A DNA stretch of 64,000 bases from Phocaeicola fibrisolvens (GTDB lineage Bacteria; Bacteroidota; Bacteroidia; Bacteroidales; Bacteroidaceae). The stretch covers positions 124,001-188,000 of the forward strand of contig NZ_JAOQJI010000002.1 of NCBI RefSeq assembly GCF_025567125.1. Reading direction: 5' to 3'. A program made the position numbers and the translations under genes. The notes below the pieces were generated by a model. That model was not told the DNA's origin. It made no database searches and saw only the letters and a list, made by a program, of their open reading frames with translations. Of the stretch, positions 35,146 through 43,866 are shown piece by piece (position 1 is the first letter of the stretch; each line of letters opens with the position of its first letter).

Positions 35146-35574
35146 AAAAAACAATGTTCCTTGAAAGAAACAGAGATTTGTCCTTTTTTCTTTTGGCTGT
35201 GGTTATTCATCCATAGATGACTGCAACAATCACTCTTGGCGAGAGGATGAAAATCGTGTGAAAAGACTTGGAAAAATACTCAAAGTACGAACAAGTGAAG
35301 AGAAAGAAAGGTAGTGCAAACAAAAAAACAAGAAAATAAGATAATTCGTGTTTCTGTTCCTAATTTGTTTCTTGATAAAAACACATCACAATATAAACTA
35401 TTAATTTACAAGATATTATGATGTGAAATTTTGAGATATAACTAAATTTTCCAGATTTCCATTAGAACGTCTTGCGGTCTTATTCTATACAATATCTTTT
35501 CGGGGCATGACTTGCATCAAAACCCCGGTTTCTCAAATGTCGCTACAAAGATAGGCATTTGGCTTCAGAATCTT

Positions 35575-36873
35575 TCATGTTTCGTCCTTTTTCTGTCCTA
35601 TCCCGTATGCTTTTATCTTTTCATAGAGCGTGGTGCGCCCTATGCCGAGCATTTCCGCTGCCAGCTTTCGGTTTCCACCGGCCTCTTCGAGTGTATGGAT
35701 GATATGTGCCTTCTCCAAGTCTTTCATGGACGGCGGTTTCCTTCCTTCGCCGTCCTCCGTTTCCAACGCTTCCGCCGTCACCGTCCCGCCTTCGGTAAAC
35801 AGCACCGCGCGGCGCACGGTCAATTTCAGTTCCCTTACGTTGCCTTTCCACGGACAGGAGAGTAATGCCTTTTTCGCTGATTCGTCAAACCCGGTCGTAT
35901 GACGGTCAAACTCCCTATTCGCATGGTCGCGGAAAAAGTCAGCAAGCGGGAGAATGTCATCCCTGCACTCACGTAGCGGCGGTATGGCGAGTGTGTATTC
36001 TTTCAGCCTGTGGTACAGGTCGTCACGAAAGCGCCTTTCGGCGACGGCCACTTTCATGTCCTCGTTGGTAGCGGCGACTATCCGCACGTCAGCCCTTCTG
36101 TCCTCAGTACCACCCACGGGCCTGTAACGTTTAGATTCTAACGCCCTAAGCAGCATCCGTTGCACTTCAGGCGGCAAGTTGCCTATCTCGTCAAGGAACA
36201 GAGTTCCACCATCGGCTTCTTCCCAATATCCGGTCTTACGGTTCTCCGCGCCCGTGAACGCCCCTTTCTCGTGTCCGAACAGGGCGGAGGCGGCAAGCTC
36301 CTTTGACAGCAGCCCACAATCCACGGACACGAATGGCTTGCCTGCACGTTTGCTCCTTGCATGTATCTTCCCAGCGATATGTTCCTTGCCTGTTCCGCTC
36401 TCGCCCAATATCAAGACACTCATGTTAGTAGTGGCGACCAACCTTATCTTGCGGTTTATTTCACGGAAAGCCACGCTCTGCCGCTCGTAAACAGGTTCCT
36501 CATACCGCTCTGTCCTTTTCCGCAGGGATTTCAAGAGCGGAGGCAGGTTCGTTTCCAACAGGTTTTTGGGAATGAAGTCTTCCGCGCCCAGTTTCAGAGA
36601 CCTGACGGCGGCGGAGATTTCGCCGTACTCGGTCATGATTATGTAGGGGTTGTTCCTTCCCAGTTTCCGCAGTCCTTCCAAAAGGGTGATGCCGTCTCCG
36701 TCGGGCAGACGGATGTCGGCCAGTACGATGTCATCCTCCTGCATCCTGGCGAACAACCTTCGTGCGCCGTGACAGGTGGAAGTGCTGATATTTTGGAAAC
36801 CTTTGCTTTCCAGCAACCTGCATACATAGTCGGAGAATACAAAATTGTCTTCTATCACGATTATCCGTCCCAT
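35575..36873 (-). CDS. rteB: RteB-type sigma-54-dependent response regulator
   Basis: The 432-residue protein has a receiver domain (phospho-acceptor Asp in VLADIRLPDGDG, Lys in FIPKN) and an AAA+ sigma-54 activation domain with Walker A GESGTGKEH, the sigma-54 contact motif GAFTGA and Walker B GTLFLDEIG. A C-terminal Fis-type HTH follows (NRKLAAEMLGIGRTTLYEKIKAYGI). It matches RteB, the activator of CTnDOT excision/transfer regulators. It overlaps the 3' end of rteA by 13 bases, so the two are co-expressed. Confidence 0.9.
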   Translation of the reverse strand: MGRIIVIEDNFVFSDYVCRLLESKGFQNISTSTCHGARRLFARMQEDDIVLADIRLPDGDGITLLEGLRKLGRNNPYIIMTEYGEISAAVRSLKLGAEDFIPKNLLETNLPPLLKSLRKRTERYEEPVYERQSVAFREINRKIRLVATTNMSVLILGESGTGKEHIAGKIHARSKRAGKPFVSVDCGLLSKELAASALFGHEKGAFTGAENRKTGYWEEADGGTLFLDEIGNLPPEVQRMLLRALESKRYRPVGGTEDRRADVRIVAATNEDMKVAVAERRFRDDLYHRLKEYTLAIPPLRECRDDILPLADFFRDHANREFDRHTTGFDESAKKALLSCPWKGNVRELKLTVRRAVLFTEGGTVTAEALETEDGEGRKPPSMKDLEKAHIIHTLEEAGGNRKLAAEMLGIGRTTLYEKIKAYGIGQKKDET

Positions 36874-39185
36874 CGTTCCGCCTCCTTCCTTGCCATTTCC
36901 ATGATGATACTTCCTTGCTCCAACACTCCGTTTATAGCGGACTGCACATTTTCATTCTTTATATTCTCTTTATGGATGGCCTCATACAATGCCGCCAACG
37001 GCTGTTCCGCCTTTATCAGCATCCACGAGCTTCTGAGGTGGTGTATCCAGCCGTCCAACGCCTCCATGTCCCCGGCTTCCGCCGCCTTGCGCACTCCGTC
37101 CATGTCGGATTGTGTCGTGATTGCCAGTTTTTCCAATGTGCGACGCCTATCACCGAAAGCGAGCAAGTGCGAAAGGTCTATATTGTTTATACCCTTTGGC
37201 TTGACGCAATTTTCCGTGACGGCCAGCAACTCGCCTATGGAATAGGGCTTGTACAGCACGGCGGCGAACCCTTTTGCTTTCAGTTCACCTTCTTTCACAT
37301 AGCCTGCGGCGGTGGCGGCAACTATGGGGATAGTCTGCGAGTTGCCGATTTCCGACGTGCGCAGCAGTTCCAGCACCTCGTAGCCGTTCATCTCCGGCAT
37401 TTTCAGGTCGGTTATCAGTAAGTCATAGTCTTTCATACGCATCAGGTCGGTCAGTCCGTCCACGCTCTGGCAAGTGTCGCACTCCACGCCGCTTTGCCTG
37501 TACATTTCCTTCATCATGTCCAACAGCATCCCGTTGTTATCAATTGCCAGCACGGAGCTGCCGGACAATGCGGGATGCTTCATGCCTGTCTTTCCGCCTG
37601 TTGCCGTTTCCTGCGCCACGGGCAATGGCAGAGTCACAGTGAAACGGCTTCCTTTTCCTGGTACGCTCTCCACCCTGACGGTACCGCCCATCAAGCGCAC
37701 AAGGTGGCGGACTATGGCAAGTCCCAGCCCGAAACCATCTTCCGTCACTGCGTTGCCCAACCGCTCGAATGGCTTGAATATCAGCGTCAGCTGCTCTTCG
37801 GTCATGCCCGTGCCCGTGTCATCCACGGTCAGGGTGAATGTGCCGTCCTTATAATCTGTGCTTAATGCGACTGTGCCGCTTGGGGTGAATTTGATTGCAT
37901 TGGAGAGCAGATTGCTGCCGATGCTCAGGATGCGGCTTCTGTCGCCGCAAACTATCTCGTCCGCTCTGCACTCAACCCTGAGGAAAAGCCGTTTCCCTTC
38001 CGCCAGCGGTCCGAACTCTGCCTGTAGGGTTTCGGCGACGGAACGCAGCCTGAACGGTTTGATATTTGGAGTCTCTTTGCCACTGTCAAGTCGGAAATAC
38101 ACCAGCAGGTCGTTTATCATTCCCGCCATGCGTCCGGCGGCGTTCCTTACGGCTTGGGCATGGCGCATGCGGCTGTCCGCCTCCGTGTCGTTCAGCAACA
38201 GTTCGGCGTTGCCACCAATGGCAGTCAGCGGAGTCCGTAGCTCATGGGTGACGTTCCGGATGAGGTTGCGCCTGAAACGTGCCAGTTCATCGTTCGTGCG
38301 CTTGCTTTCCTGCAGTTCGCCGATAAGCCTCTCCCGTTCCTTCCGTTCGTCGGCGTTCCGTTTCATTTCCCTATGGATGGCGAGATAGGAAAGCAGCAAC
38401 AGGACGATGGCGGCAGACAGGGTGGCGGTGAACAGCTGCGCGGACAGAGCTTGCGCTTCCGATATCTTTCGCTCCCGTTTTGCAAAGGCTTCCCGTGCCT
38501 GTGTGTCAAGGCTGTGTATCAGCCGTTCCAGTTCTGCGTTCAGCGCCCGGTTGCGGACACGCAGGCTGTCAGAGCAGGCATCCATTTCCGCCGCCTGCCG
38601 CCGTTGCAGCTCTATCAGGTTGTCGCTGAATTTATGCAGTTCCCCGGCCGACGGAAGCACTTGCACTTTCTTCTTTCCGCCAAACACTCCTGCCAGCCCG
38701 CTTTTCTTCCGTGTCACTGTGCGGACGCGCGTCGCCCTCCTCGCTACTTCTGGCAGACGGTTCACCAGAAGGCTGTCAGCCTCGTCCTGCCGTTCCACCG
38801 CTTCCATGACATGGCGGAGGTGTGTTTCCTTGTCGGCCAATAGGGTGCGGAGCGTGTCTATCTGTGCCGGGTGCACGTATTCCGCGCAACGCGGCTTTAC
38901 CGACAGCAGCAGACTGTCCGTGCGCAGGCGATATGTGCAGTAGCAGAGGTAGTCTGCCTCGCGCCAACCCATGACACCCTCGCCCAGCAGAGAGAGCCGG
39001 ATGATGCGGTCGCGGACGGTATCCATATCGCAGCGCACACGGCGTATGTCCTCCACGCCGGCCTCTATTTTCCTTATTTGCGCACGTTCGTAGAGCATAA
39101 TGGCGGTCAGCCCTCCGGCGACGGCCAGCAGGGCAAAGTATCCCGCCAATATTCTGTATTGCAGTTTCCTTTCTTTCTTTTCCAT
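36861..39185 (-). CDS. rteA: RteA-type hybrid sensor histidine kinase
   Basis: The 774-residue inner-membrane sensor has two membrane spans (residues about 12-30 and 252-272) around a helical periplasmic domain. It has a His kinase core with H-box NVTHELRTPLTA, N-box NLLSNAIKF and GFGLGLAIV, then a receiver (LLITDLKMPEMNGYE) and a C-terminal HPt-like segment with HHLRSSWMLIKAEQPL. This is the RteA architecture of CTnDOT-like elements. In CTnDOT the gene lies behind tetQ; here no tetQ is present and a terminator separates it from the PstS pair upstream. Confidence 0.9.
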   Translation of the reverse strand: MEKKERKLQYRILAGYFALLAVAGGLTAIMLYERAQIRKIEAGVEDIRRVRCDMDTVRDRIIRLSLLGEGVMGWREADYLCYCTYRLRTDSLLLSVKPRCAEYVHPAQIDTLRTLLADKETHLRHVMEAVERQDEADSLLVNRLPEVARRATRVRTVTRKKSGLAGVFGGKKKVQVLPSAGELHKFSDNLIELQRRQAAEMDACSDSLRVRNRALNAELERLIHSLDTQAREAFAKRERKISEAQALSAQLFTATLSAAIVLLLLSYLAIHREMKRNADERKERERLIGELQESKRTNDELARFRRNLIRNVTHELRTPLTAIGGNAELLLNDTEADSRMRHAQAVRNAAGRMAGMINDLLVYFRLDSGKETPNIKPFRLRSVAETLQAEFGPLAEGKRLFLRVECRADEIVCGDRSRILSIGSNLLSNAIKFTPSGTVALSTDYKDGTFTLTVDDTGTGMTEEQLTLIFKPFERLGNAVTEDGFGLGLAIVRHLVRLMGGTVRVESVPGKGSRFTVTLPLPVAQETATGGKTGMKHPALSGSSVLAIDNNGMLLDMMKEMYRQSGVECDTCQSVDGLTDLMRMKDYDLLITDLKMPEMNGYEVLELLRTSEIGNSQTIPIVAATAAGYVKEGELKAKGFAAVLYKPYSIGELLAVTENCVKPKGINNIDLSHLLAFGDRRRTLEKLAITTQSDMDGVRKAAEAGDMEALDGWIHHLRSSWMLIKAEQPLAALYEAIHKENIKNENVQSAINGVLEQGSIIMEMARKEAERWDG

Positions 39186-39204
39186 TGTATGTTGTCTGTC
39201 AGGG

Positions 39205-39243
39205 CAAAAAAATCCCGGCAGTCGTGTGTTGGCGGCTGCCGGG
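39205..39243 (-). terminator. Rho-independent terminator before rteA
   Basis: The stem CCCGGCAG / CTGCCGGG is followed in the minus direction by ATTTTTTTGCC. It ends the transcript of the upstream gene pair and lies 20 bases before the rteA start, so it could also act as an attenuator of rteAB. Confidence 0.8.
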
Positions 39244-39290
39244 CGGTATCTTATATGCCGGGCTTGCTTCCGTATGTGCTGTGGCTGTCC

Positions 39291-39824
39291 TCAGATGTCG
39301 TCTTCCTCCACGGCGGCGGTGAGGTGGCGCACCAGCGCCACGCCTCCGTCGTGCACGGTGTAGAACACACACCACGTGACGTGCGGCACGCCCTGCATCC
39401 TGAACCGCGTCCAGAACGTGTCCTTGCCGCAGAAACGGATGAACGCATCGGGGGTGGCTTCCCTGCGGCGTGGCAGGGGGCGCAATGCACGGGTTATGCG
39501 ATGCAACAGCAAGGGCGTGAACTCCTTTTCCCTTATGTTCGTGGGACGTGTGAAGCGCATGGAATAAACTTTTCCCGTTTCTTCGGACAGACGGCGGCGC
39601 ACTTCGGGCAGGTAGCGAACGTCGCCGCGATCCGCGTCGTCGAAGGCGGGGCACAGCGTGTGCGCCGTCACCGAACGCGCCATGTCGCCCTGCTCCTTCG
39701 TGTCCAGCCCGTGCGACCGCAGGAAGGCGTTAAGCTCCCTGCCATGCACGTGCAGGTCGATGTCGATCCGCGAGGGGGTTCCGTCGTCATCCCTGAAGAG
39801 CGTGATTCCGTTGTACTGTACCAT
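39291..39824 (-). CDS. Unrecognised protein next to PstS-like gene, 177 aa
   Basis: The start ATG at 39824 (MVQYNGITLFRDDDGTPSRIDIDLHVHG) is preferred over a GTG one codon upstream. The protein is soluble and Arg-rich, with no signal peptide. It lies 6 bases after the PstS-like gene, implying co-translation, and ends about 48 bases before a terminator. Function unknown; a cytoplasmic partner of the phosphate-type system is one possibility. Confidence 0.6.
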   Translation of the reverse strand: MVQYNGITLFRDDDGTPSRIDIDLHVHGRELNAFLRSHGLDTKEQGDMARSVTAHTLCPAFDDADRGDVRYLPEVRRRLSEETGKVYSMRFTRPTNIREKEFTPLLLHRITRALRPLPRRREATPDAFIRFCGKDTFWTRFRMQGVPHVTWCVFYTVHDGGVALVRHLTAAVEEDDI

Positions 39825-39830
39825 CACGTC

Positions 39831-40937
39831 TTACTTGATTTCCTTTCCCTTGTACGTCACCTTGTCTAATGTCTCCAGAGCCTTGGCCGCCACCTCGGTG
39901 GGCAGGGGCGCGTAGTTCAGTCGCGAGGCGATGACCTGCGCTTCGGGACCCGCCAGCCAACGGAGCACGCACACCGTGGCTTCCGCCTCACCCCGGCTGC
40001 GCCCGGCATAGTCCTGCTCCTTGTAAAGCATCACCCACGAGAAGCAGCTGATGGGGTACGCTTCCGGAGCCGTGCTGTTGGTGATCATGATGTTGGTGGC
40101 CGACGCTTCGCGGGCGGCTGCGGCTATGCTCTCTGCCGTGGGGAGCATGAAGTTGCCCGCCGCATTCTGTATTTCAGCGCGTTGCAGGTTATAGGCCACC
40201 GAGTAACCCGATGAGGCATAGCCTATCGCGCCGGGGATTTTCTCTATCAGTGTGGCAATGCCGGGTGTGCCAGTGGCGGCCACGCCGTGAGGAAACTGCG
40301 GGTGCATGCCCGTGCCCACCGATGACTTCCATTCTCCGCTCGTCTGGCTCAAGTAGTAGGTAAAGGCGTAGGTCGTACCGCTACCGTCCAGTCGGAAGAT
40401 GGGGTAGATTTCCTTGTCGGGCAGTTGCTTGCCGGGGTTCACGGCGGCGATGCGCGGGTCGTTCCAGCGCGTCAGCTCGCCGAGGTAGATGTCTGCCAGC
40501 AGTTCGCCCGTCAGCCGCAAGTTGTCCACGCCCTCCAGGTTGTAGGCTATCTCCACCGCACCCACGCACATCGGCACGACCACGGCCTGTGCGGGCAGAC
40601 TGTCGAGCTGCTCGCGGGTGGGCGGCACATCGATGCCTACAAAGTCAGTTTGCAGGTTGCGCAGGCTTTCCATGCCCTTACTGGAACCGATGCCTGCGTA
40701 GGTGACGGGTACGCTGTTACGCTGCCAGTAGGCTTTGAACGCCTCGTTGTAGAAAGGCAGGGGGAAGGTGGCTCCGGCAGCGGTCACTACCGTGCGGCTT
40801 CCGGCCGGCACTTTGTCTTTCGTCTCGCCGGAGGCCGTCATCGCCGAGGCCAGCAGGATGAACGCCACGCACAGCGCGCTGATTGCAGCCGTCGGAAGTG
40901 TTCCGCCCGGCTTGCTGAAGATGTTTCTGAATTTCAT
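39831..40937 (-). CDS. PstS-family phosphate-binding protein (orphan)
   Basis: The 368-residue exported protein has a signal segment (residues about 15-37) and the PstS substrate motifs: AGATFPLPFYNEAFKAYW, GIGSSKG, FVGIDVPP (Asp ligand) and RLDGSGTTYAF (Arg, Ser, Gly, Thr ligands). No pstC, pstA or pstB is present in the window, so it is an orphan. It follows a TonB-dependent receptor operon on the same strand and precedes rteA. It may scavenge phosphate delivered by the receptor or act as a sensor component; that link is inference. Confidence 0.85.
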   Translation of the reverse strand: MKFRNIFSKPGGTLPTAAISALCVAFILLASAMTASGETKDKVPAGSRTVVTAAGATFPLPFYNEAFKAYWQRNSVPVTYAGIGSSKGMESLRNLQTDFVGIDVPPTREQLDSLPAQAVVVPMCVGAVEIAYNLEGVDNLRLTGELLADIYLGELTRWNDPRIAAVNPGKQLPDKEIYPIFRLDGSGTTYAFTYYLSQTSGEWKSSVGTGMHPQFPHGVAATGTPGIATLIEKIPGAIGYASSGYSVAYNLQRAEIQNAAGNFMLPTAESIAAAAREASATNIMITNSTAPEAYPISCFSWVMLYKEQDYAGRSRGEAEATVCVLRWLAGPEAQVIASRLNYAPLPTEVAAKALETLDKVTYKGKEIK

Positions 40938-41165
40938 AATCGTTGAATTTTTTAATTTGTTGTTATAGTATTTTTATGTTTCCGTTTCCTTGTCCGTTTC
41001 CGCTTTCCGACGTGGTTTCGGGTCTTGCCCGGCATCATTTGCAGCCGTGTGGCATAGGGGCGGGGCGGCACGTATGCCATGCGGTTGCGTCTTTGTGCCA
41101 TCTGGATACCCCGACAAGTGCTCCTGCCGTTGGCCGGACTGGTTTCGTGGTCGTTAAGGAAAGAG

Positions 41166-41220
41166 GAAAAAGCTCCTCCGACGCTCTGCGTCGTTGATGC
41201 CTGTCGCCGGAGGGGCTTCG
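41166..41220 (-). terminator. Terminator of the receptor operon
   Basis: In the minus direction GCCCCTCCGGCGA pairs imperfectly with GTCGGAGGAGC and is followed by TTTTTCCTC. It lies directly after the lipoprotein stop. Confidence 0.65.
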
Positions 41221-41221
41221 G

Positions 41222-42217
41222 TTATTGTTGCTCCCAAGGTATACTTAATCCCGTAAGAACCTCAATAGTATTTCCGCCACCACTAATCATAACAGTTGCT
41301 TTTTTCCATCCCAAGAAACTCCAAGTATCATCACCATACAAATAATCACTAATAAACATCTGACTATCATAATCTATGATGACTTCACCTGTTGGAAGTT
41401 CTATACTATAAATATAATAATCATTGTTGATATCTGTCATATTAAATTCTACATACTCCGAGATTACACCTCTCTGTAGAGTTAAGGTGTATGTTACTGG
41501 TACCTGTGAAGACCAATCCCAGTTAACATCGACTTTATATAACTTCAATATGATTTCATCAGTGTTTAATATTTCGTCTCCTGTATAAAGGAATCTGACT
41601 TTTGAAGTGTTGTAAACTGTCGGTTCTGGTTCTGTATCTTCTGGAATATCTAAAAATTCAGTGTCAGACAGTTGCATAATGTTTATTGACATGCCAGCTG
41701 TGATTGTCACTTCTGTTGAGAATATTGGAGTTGTCTCACCTGTTTTCCTGATTTCCAAATCACCTGTCAAATTTTCGGTCGGGATGTAATTTATTACATT
41801 ATTCTGTAGTTCTTGGTCGTTAAACCAAATAGTATAGCTATCGGCCTCATTTGTAAATATGACAGATGGAGTCATCGGGATAAATTTGTCCTCACTGTAA
41901 ATGTCAATCCTATCTCCGATTTTTATAAATTGTATATTTTGTCGTTCTTCCAATGAGATATTTTGACTGAATACTATATTCCCATTTTCTTTTTCATGAA
42001 TTTCAAGAAGTCCGTTTGGAGTATTCCGTGGAACTATGCCGTTGGCTCCTTCTTTCCCTTCAAACACAAAAGTATAATTTTGCTCTATGTCTTCAGGATA
42101 GAAAAAGGAAAATGAATATTCATAATATCCAACATCCCAATTATCTCCTTCTGTATCGCATCCAAAAAATGACAAAAAGCAGATAAGCAAACAAGTAAAG
42201 CAAACGTATTTTTTCAT
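41222..42217 (-). CDS. Lipoprotein of the TonB receptor operon, 331 aa (unrecognised)
   Basis: I start it at MKKYVCFTCLLICFLSFFGCDTEGD, which gives a lipoprotein signal; the upstream in-frame 16 codons would read through a hairpin. The mature part is acidic and beta-rich (YYEYSFSFFYPEDIEQNYTFVFEGKEG, DIEIRKTGETTPIFSTEV) with no recognised family. It is notably A/T-rich compared with the genes on either side. It is probably a surface partner of the receptor. Confidence 0.7.
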   Translation of the reverse strand: MKKYVCFTCLLICFLSFFGCDTEGDNWDVGYYEYSFSFFYPEDIEQNYTFVFEGKEGANGIVPRNTPNGLLEIHEKENGNIVFSQNISLEERQNIQFIKIGDRIDIYSEDKFIPMTPSVIFTNEADSYTIWFNDQELQNNVINYIPTENLTGDLEIRKTGETTPIFSTEVTITAGMSINIMQLSDTEFLDIPEDTEPEPTVYNTSKVRFLYTGDEILNTDEIILKLYKVDVNWDWSSQVPVTYTLTLQRGVISEYVEFNMTDINNDYYIYSIELPTGEVIIDYDSQMFISDYLYGDDTWSFLGWKKATVMISGGGNTIEVLTGLSIPWEQQ

Positions 42218-42231
42218 TTTCTCTTTTTTAA

Positions 42232-42281
42232 GAGCGGTTGAAGAGTGTGACTTAAAAAGATACACACTCTATCAACCGCTC
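42232..42281 (-). other. Long intercistronic hairpin
   Basis: Arms of 18-19 bases (GAGCGGTTGA-AGAGTGTG and CACACTCTATCAACCGCTC) pair with one bulge. It sits between the beta-helix gene and the lipoprotein gene, ends 15 bases before the lipoprotein ATG, and lacks a T-run on the minus strand, so RNA processing or stability control is more likely than termination. Confidence 0.6.
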
Positions 42282-42296
42282 AGTTAGTTACATTTG

Positions 42297-43628
42297 TCAT
42301 CTAACCCAACTTTCTGTCAACCAGTTGCTATTTGCCGCAATAGCACCACGATAAGTAGTGGGGGTGAACCAGCTGTCCAAACCGTTAAAGTCGGCACCTT
42401 CATTAGCAGGACTTGCGTTAGGTCTTAATGCTCTGGCATTTTTATATGCTCCCCATTCAGAGGTTAAACCAATACCAGATGCATCAACTAAATCATTGTT
42501 GTTACCAATTATGCCTCCTACAATTTCATTACCAGAAGGCTGAGAACTAATGATATTATTTTCTAATACACTATTATCCAAACGAGGTGAATCTGTAAAA
42601 TAAATTCCTATGGGATAGCCATAAAGAATACTGTTCTTTAATGTAAACTCACATCCTCTACGGAAATTTGCAGCAGATTTCAAAGATTTACCATCGCTCA
42701 TAGCAGAAGCTGCAACTTGACCTGTACTTGTACCTATAATTGTAAGATTACTGATGGTAGGATGAGTGTAAGGGGTAGAAGCGTAAGGTTCGTCCCCTTC
42801 ATTGTCACATTCGATACCGTTCGGGTCTTTGGTAAACAGAGTACCGCTTGCATCTACTGTAGCCACAAGGAACTGAAGCTTGCCACGATAACCAAAATCG
42901 AAATCGAAAGCGTCATCGTGTGTGCTGGTAGAAACCAAATACTTGCCATTTACTGTACCACCGAAGAATTCGAAACCGTCATCCTCGCCATAATAAGCCT
43001 GGCAGTGGTCAAAGGTAGTACCTGCACCTACTCCACCAAAGGTAAAGGCATTCAATTCATTGTCTGTATGTACATTAGCACCGGCATACTCTACACGTAC
43101 ATACTGAATAGTTCCGGAATTGTCGTTAGCATTGTTGCCACCATAAGAAACATCAACTCCGGCAGGAACAGATGCCTGCTCAATACCTTCGATGTATTGT
43201 GTTTCTGTCTGGTTGATAGGAGCATCACCCAATATTACGAGACCACCCCAACCGCCGGGAGTCTGATGTCCTGACTCAGCAGTCATGACAATCGGGTTAG
43301 ATGCTGTACCACGAGCATCAATCATACCGTCACGGGTAATAATCAAAGCCGATGCTTGTGCAGGGTCGGCATTGTACTTACCGATGATTTTCGTTCCGGC
43401 AGGAATCGTCAAGGTGGCACCACCTGTAACATACACCTTTCCATTCAATGTAACCTCATCGTAATTCCACGTGGTGTTGGTGTTGATTACACCAGACACG
43501 GTAATGGAACGGGCTGCACGGGTGTCCACACTGTTAATCACCTCGTCTTCGTTCGAGCACGAAGTCATGCTCATGCCAGCTGTAAGCACTCCGGCTAACA
43601 GCAAGGCTGAAAAAATGGAATTTTTCAT
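42297..43628 (-). CDS. Beta-helix surface lipoprotein of the receptor operon
   Basis: The 443-residue protein has signal and lipobox MSMTSC followed by SNEDE, suggesting surface exposure. It has parallel beta-helix character: GGATLTIPAGTKIIGKY, GMIDARGTASNPIVMTAES, GGWGGLVILGDAPIN, GTIQYVRVEYAG, GVGAGTTFDHCQAYYGEDDGFEFFGG. Such proteins commonly accompany TonB-dependent receptors in Bacteroidetes and may capture the substrate. It lies downstream of the receptor gene after 238 bases. Confidence 0.8.
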   Translation of the reverse strand: MKNSIFSALLLAGVLTAGMSMTSCSNEDEVINSVDTRAARSITVSGVINTNTTWNYDEVTLNGKVYVTGGATLTIPAGTKIIGKYNADPAQASALIITRDGMIDARGTASNPIVMTAESGHQTPGGWGGLVILGDAPINQTETQYIEGIEQASVPAGVDVSYGGNNANDNSGTIQYVRVEYAGANVHTDNELNAFTFGGVGAGTTFDHCQAYYGEDDGFEFFGGTVNGKYLVSTSTHDDAFDFDFGYRGKLQFLVATVDASGTLFTKDPNGIECDNEGDEPYASTPYTHPTISNLTIIGTSTGQVAASAMSDGKSLKSAANFRRGCEFTLKNSILYGYPIGIYFTDSPRLDNSVLENNIISSQPSGNEIVGGIIGNNNDLVDASGIGLTSEWGAYKNARALRPNASPANEGADFNGLDSWFTPTTYRGAIAANSNWLTESWVR

Positions 43629-43866
43629 TTGTTAATTAAAATTTTAATTGAACATATTGGAAACTCCGTCAAAGAAAAGCGGAACCGTGAACCACTGCTT
43701 TGCTTTTAATGTCTATATCGGGGACAAATGGCAGATGTAACTTGTCCGCATGACAAGCATATAGGCACTGTCGATTGTCCATAGACACCATTCTGTTACT
43801 TGACTGGTATTGGTCGGCTTTCTTGTCTTCGTCTCCATTTTTTATTTTGTATCTTAGTATATTTAT

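Larger units (their letters stand above)
34645..35574. other. Gene-free spacer between small genes and rteB, 930 bp
   Basis: No convincing gene is found. It contains plus-strand promoter-like sites TACCTTTGC at 34849 and 35137, a long A/T-rich inverted repeat at 35037-35087, a short hairpin AGGCAG..CTGCCT near 35092-35113, and a minus-strand TATCTTTG at 35546-35553 just beyond rteB. Small non-coding RNAs are possible here. Confidence 0.5.
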
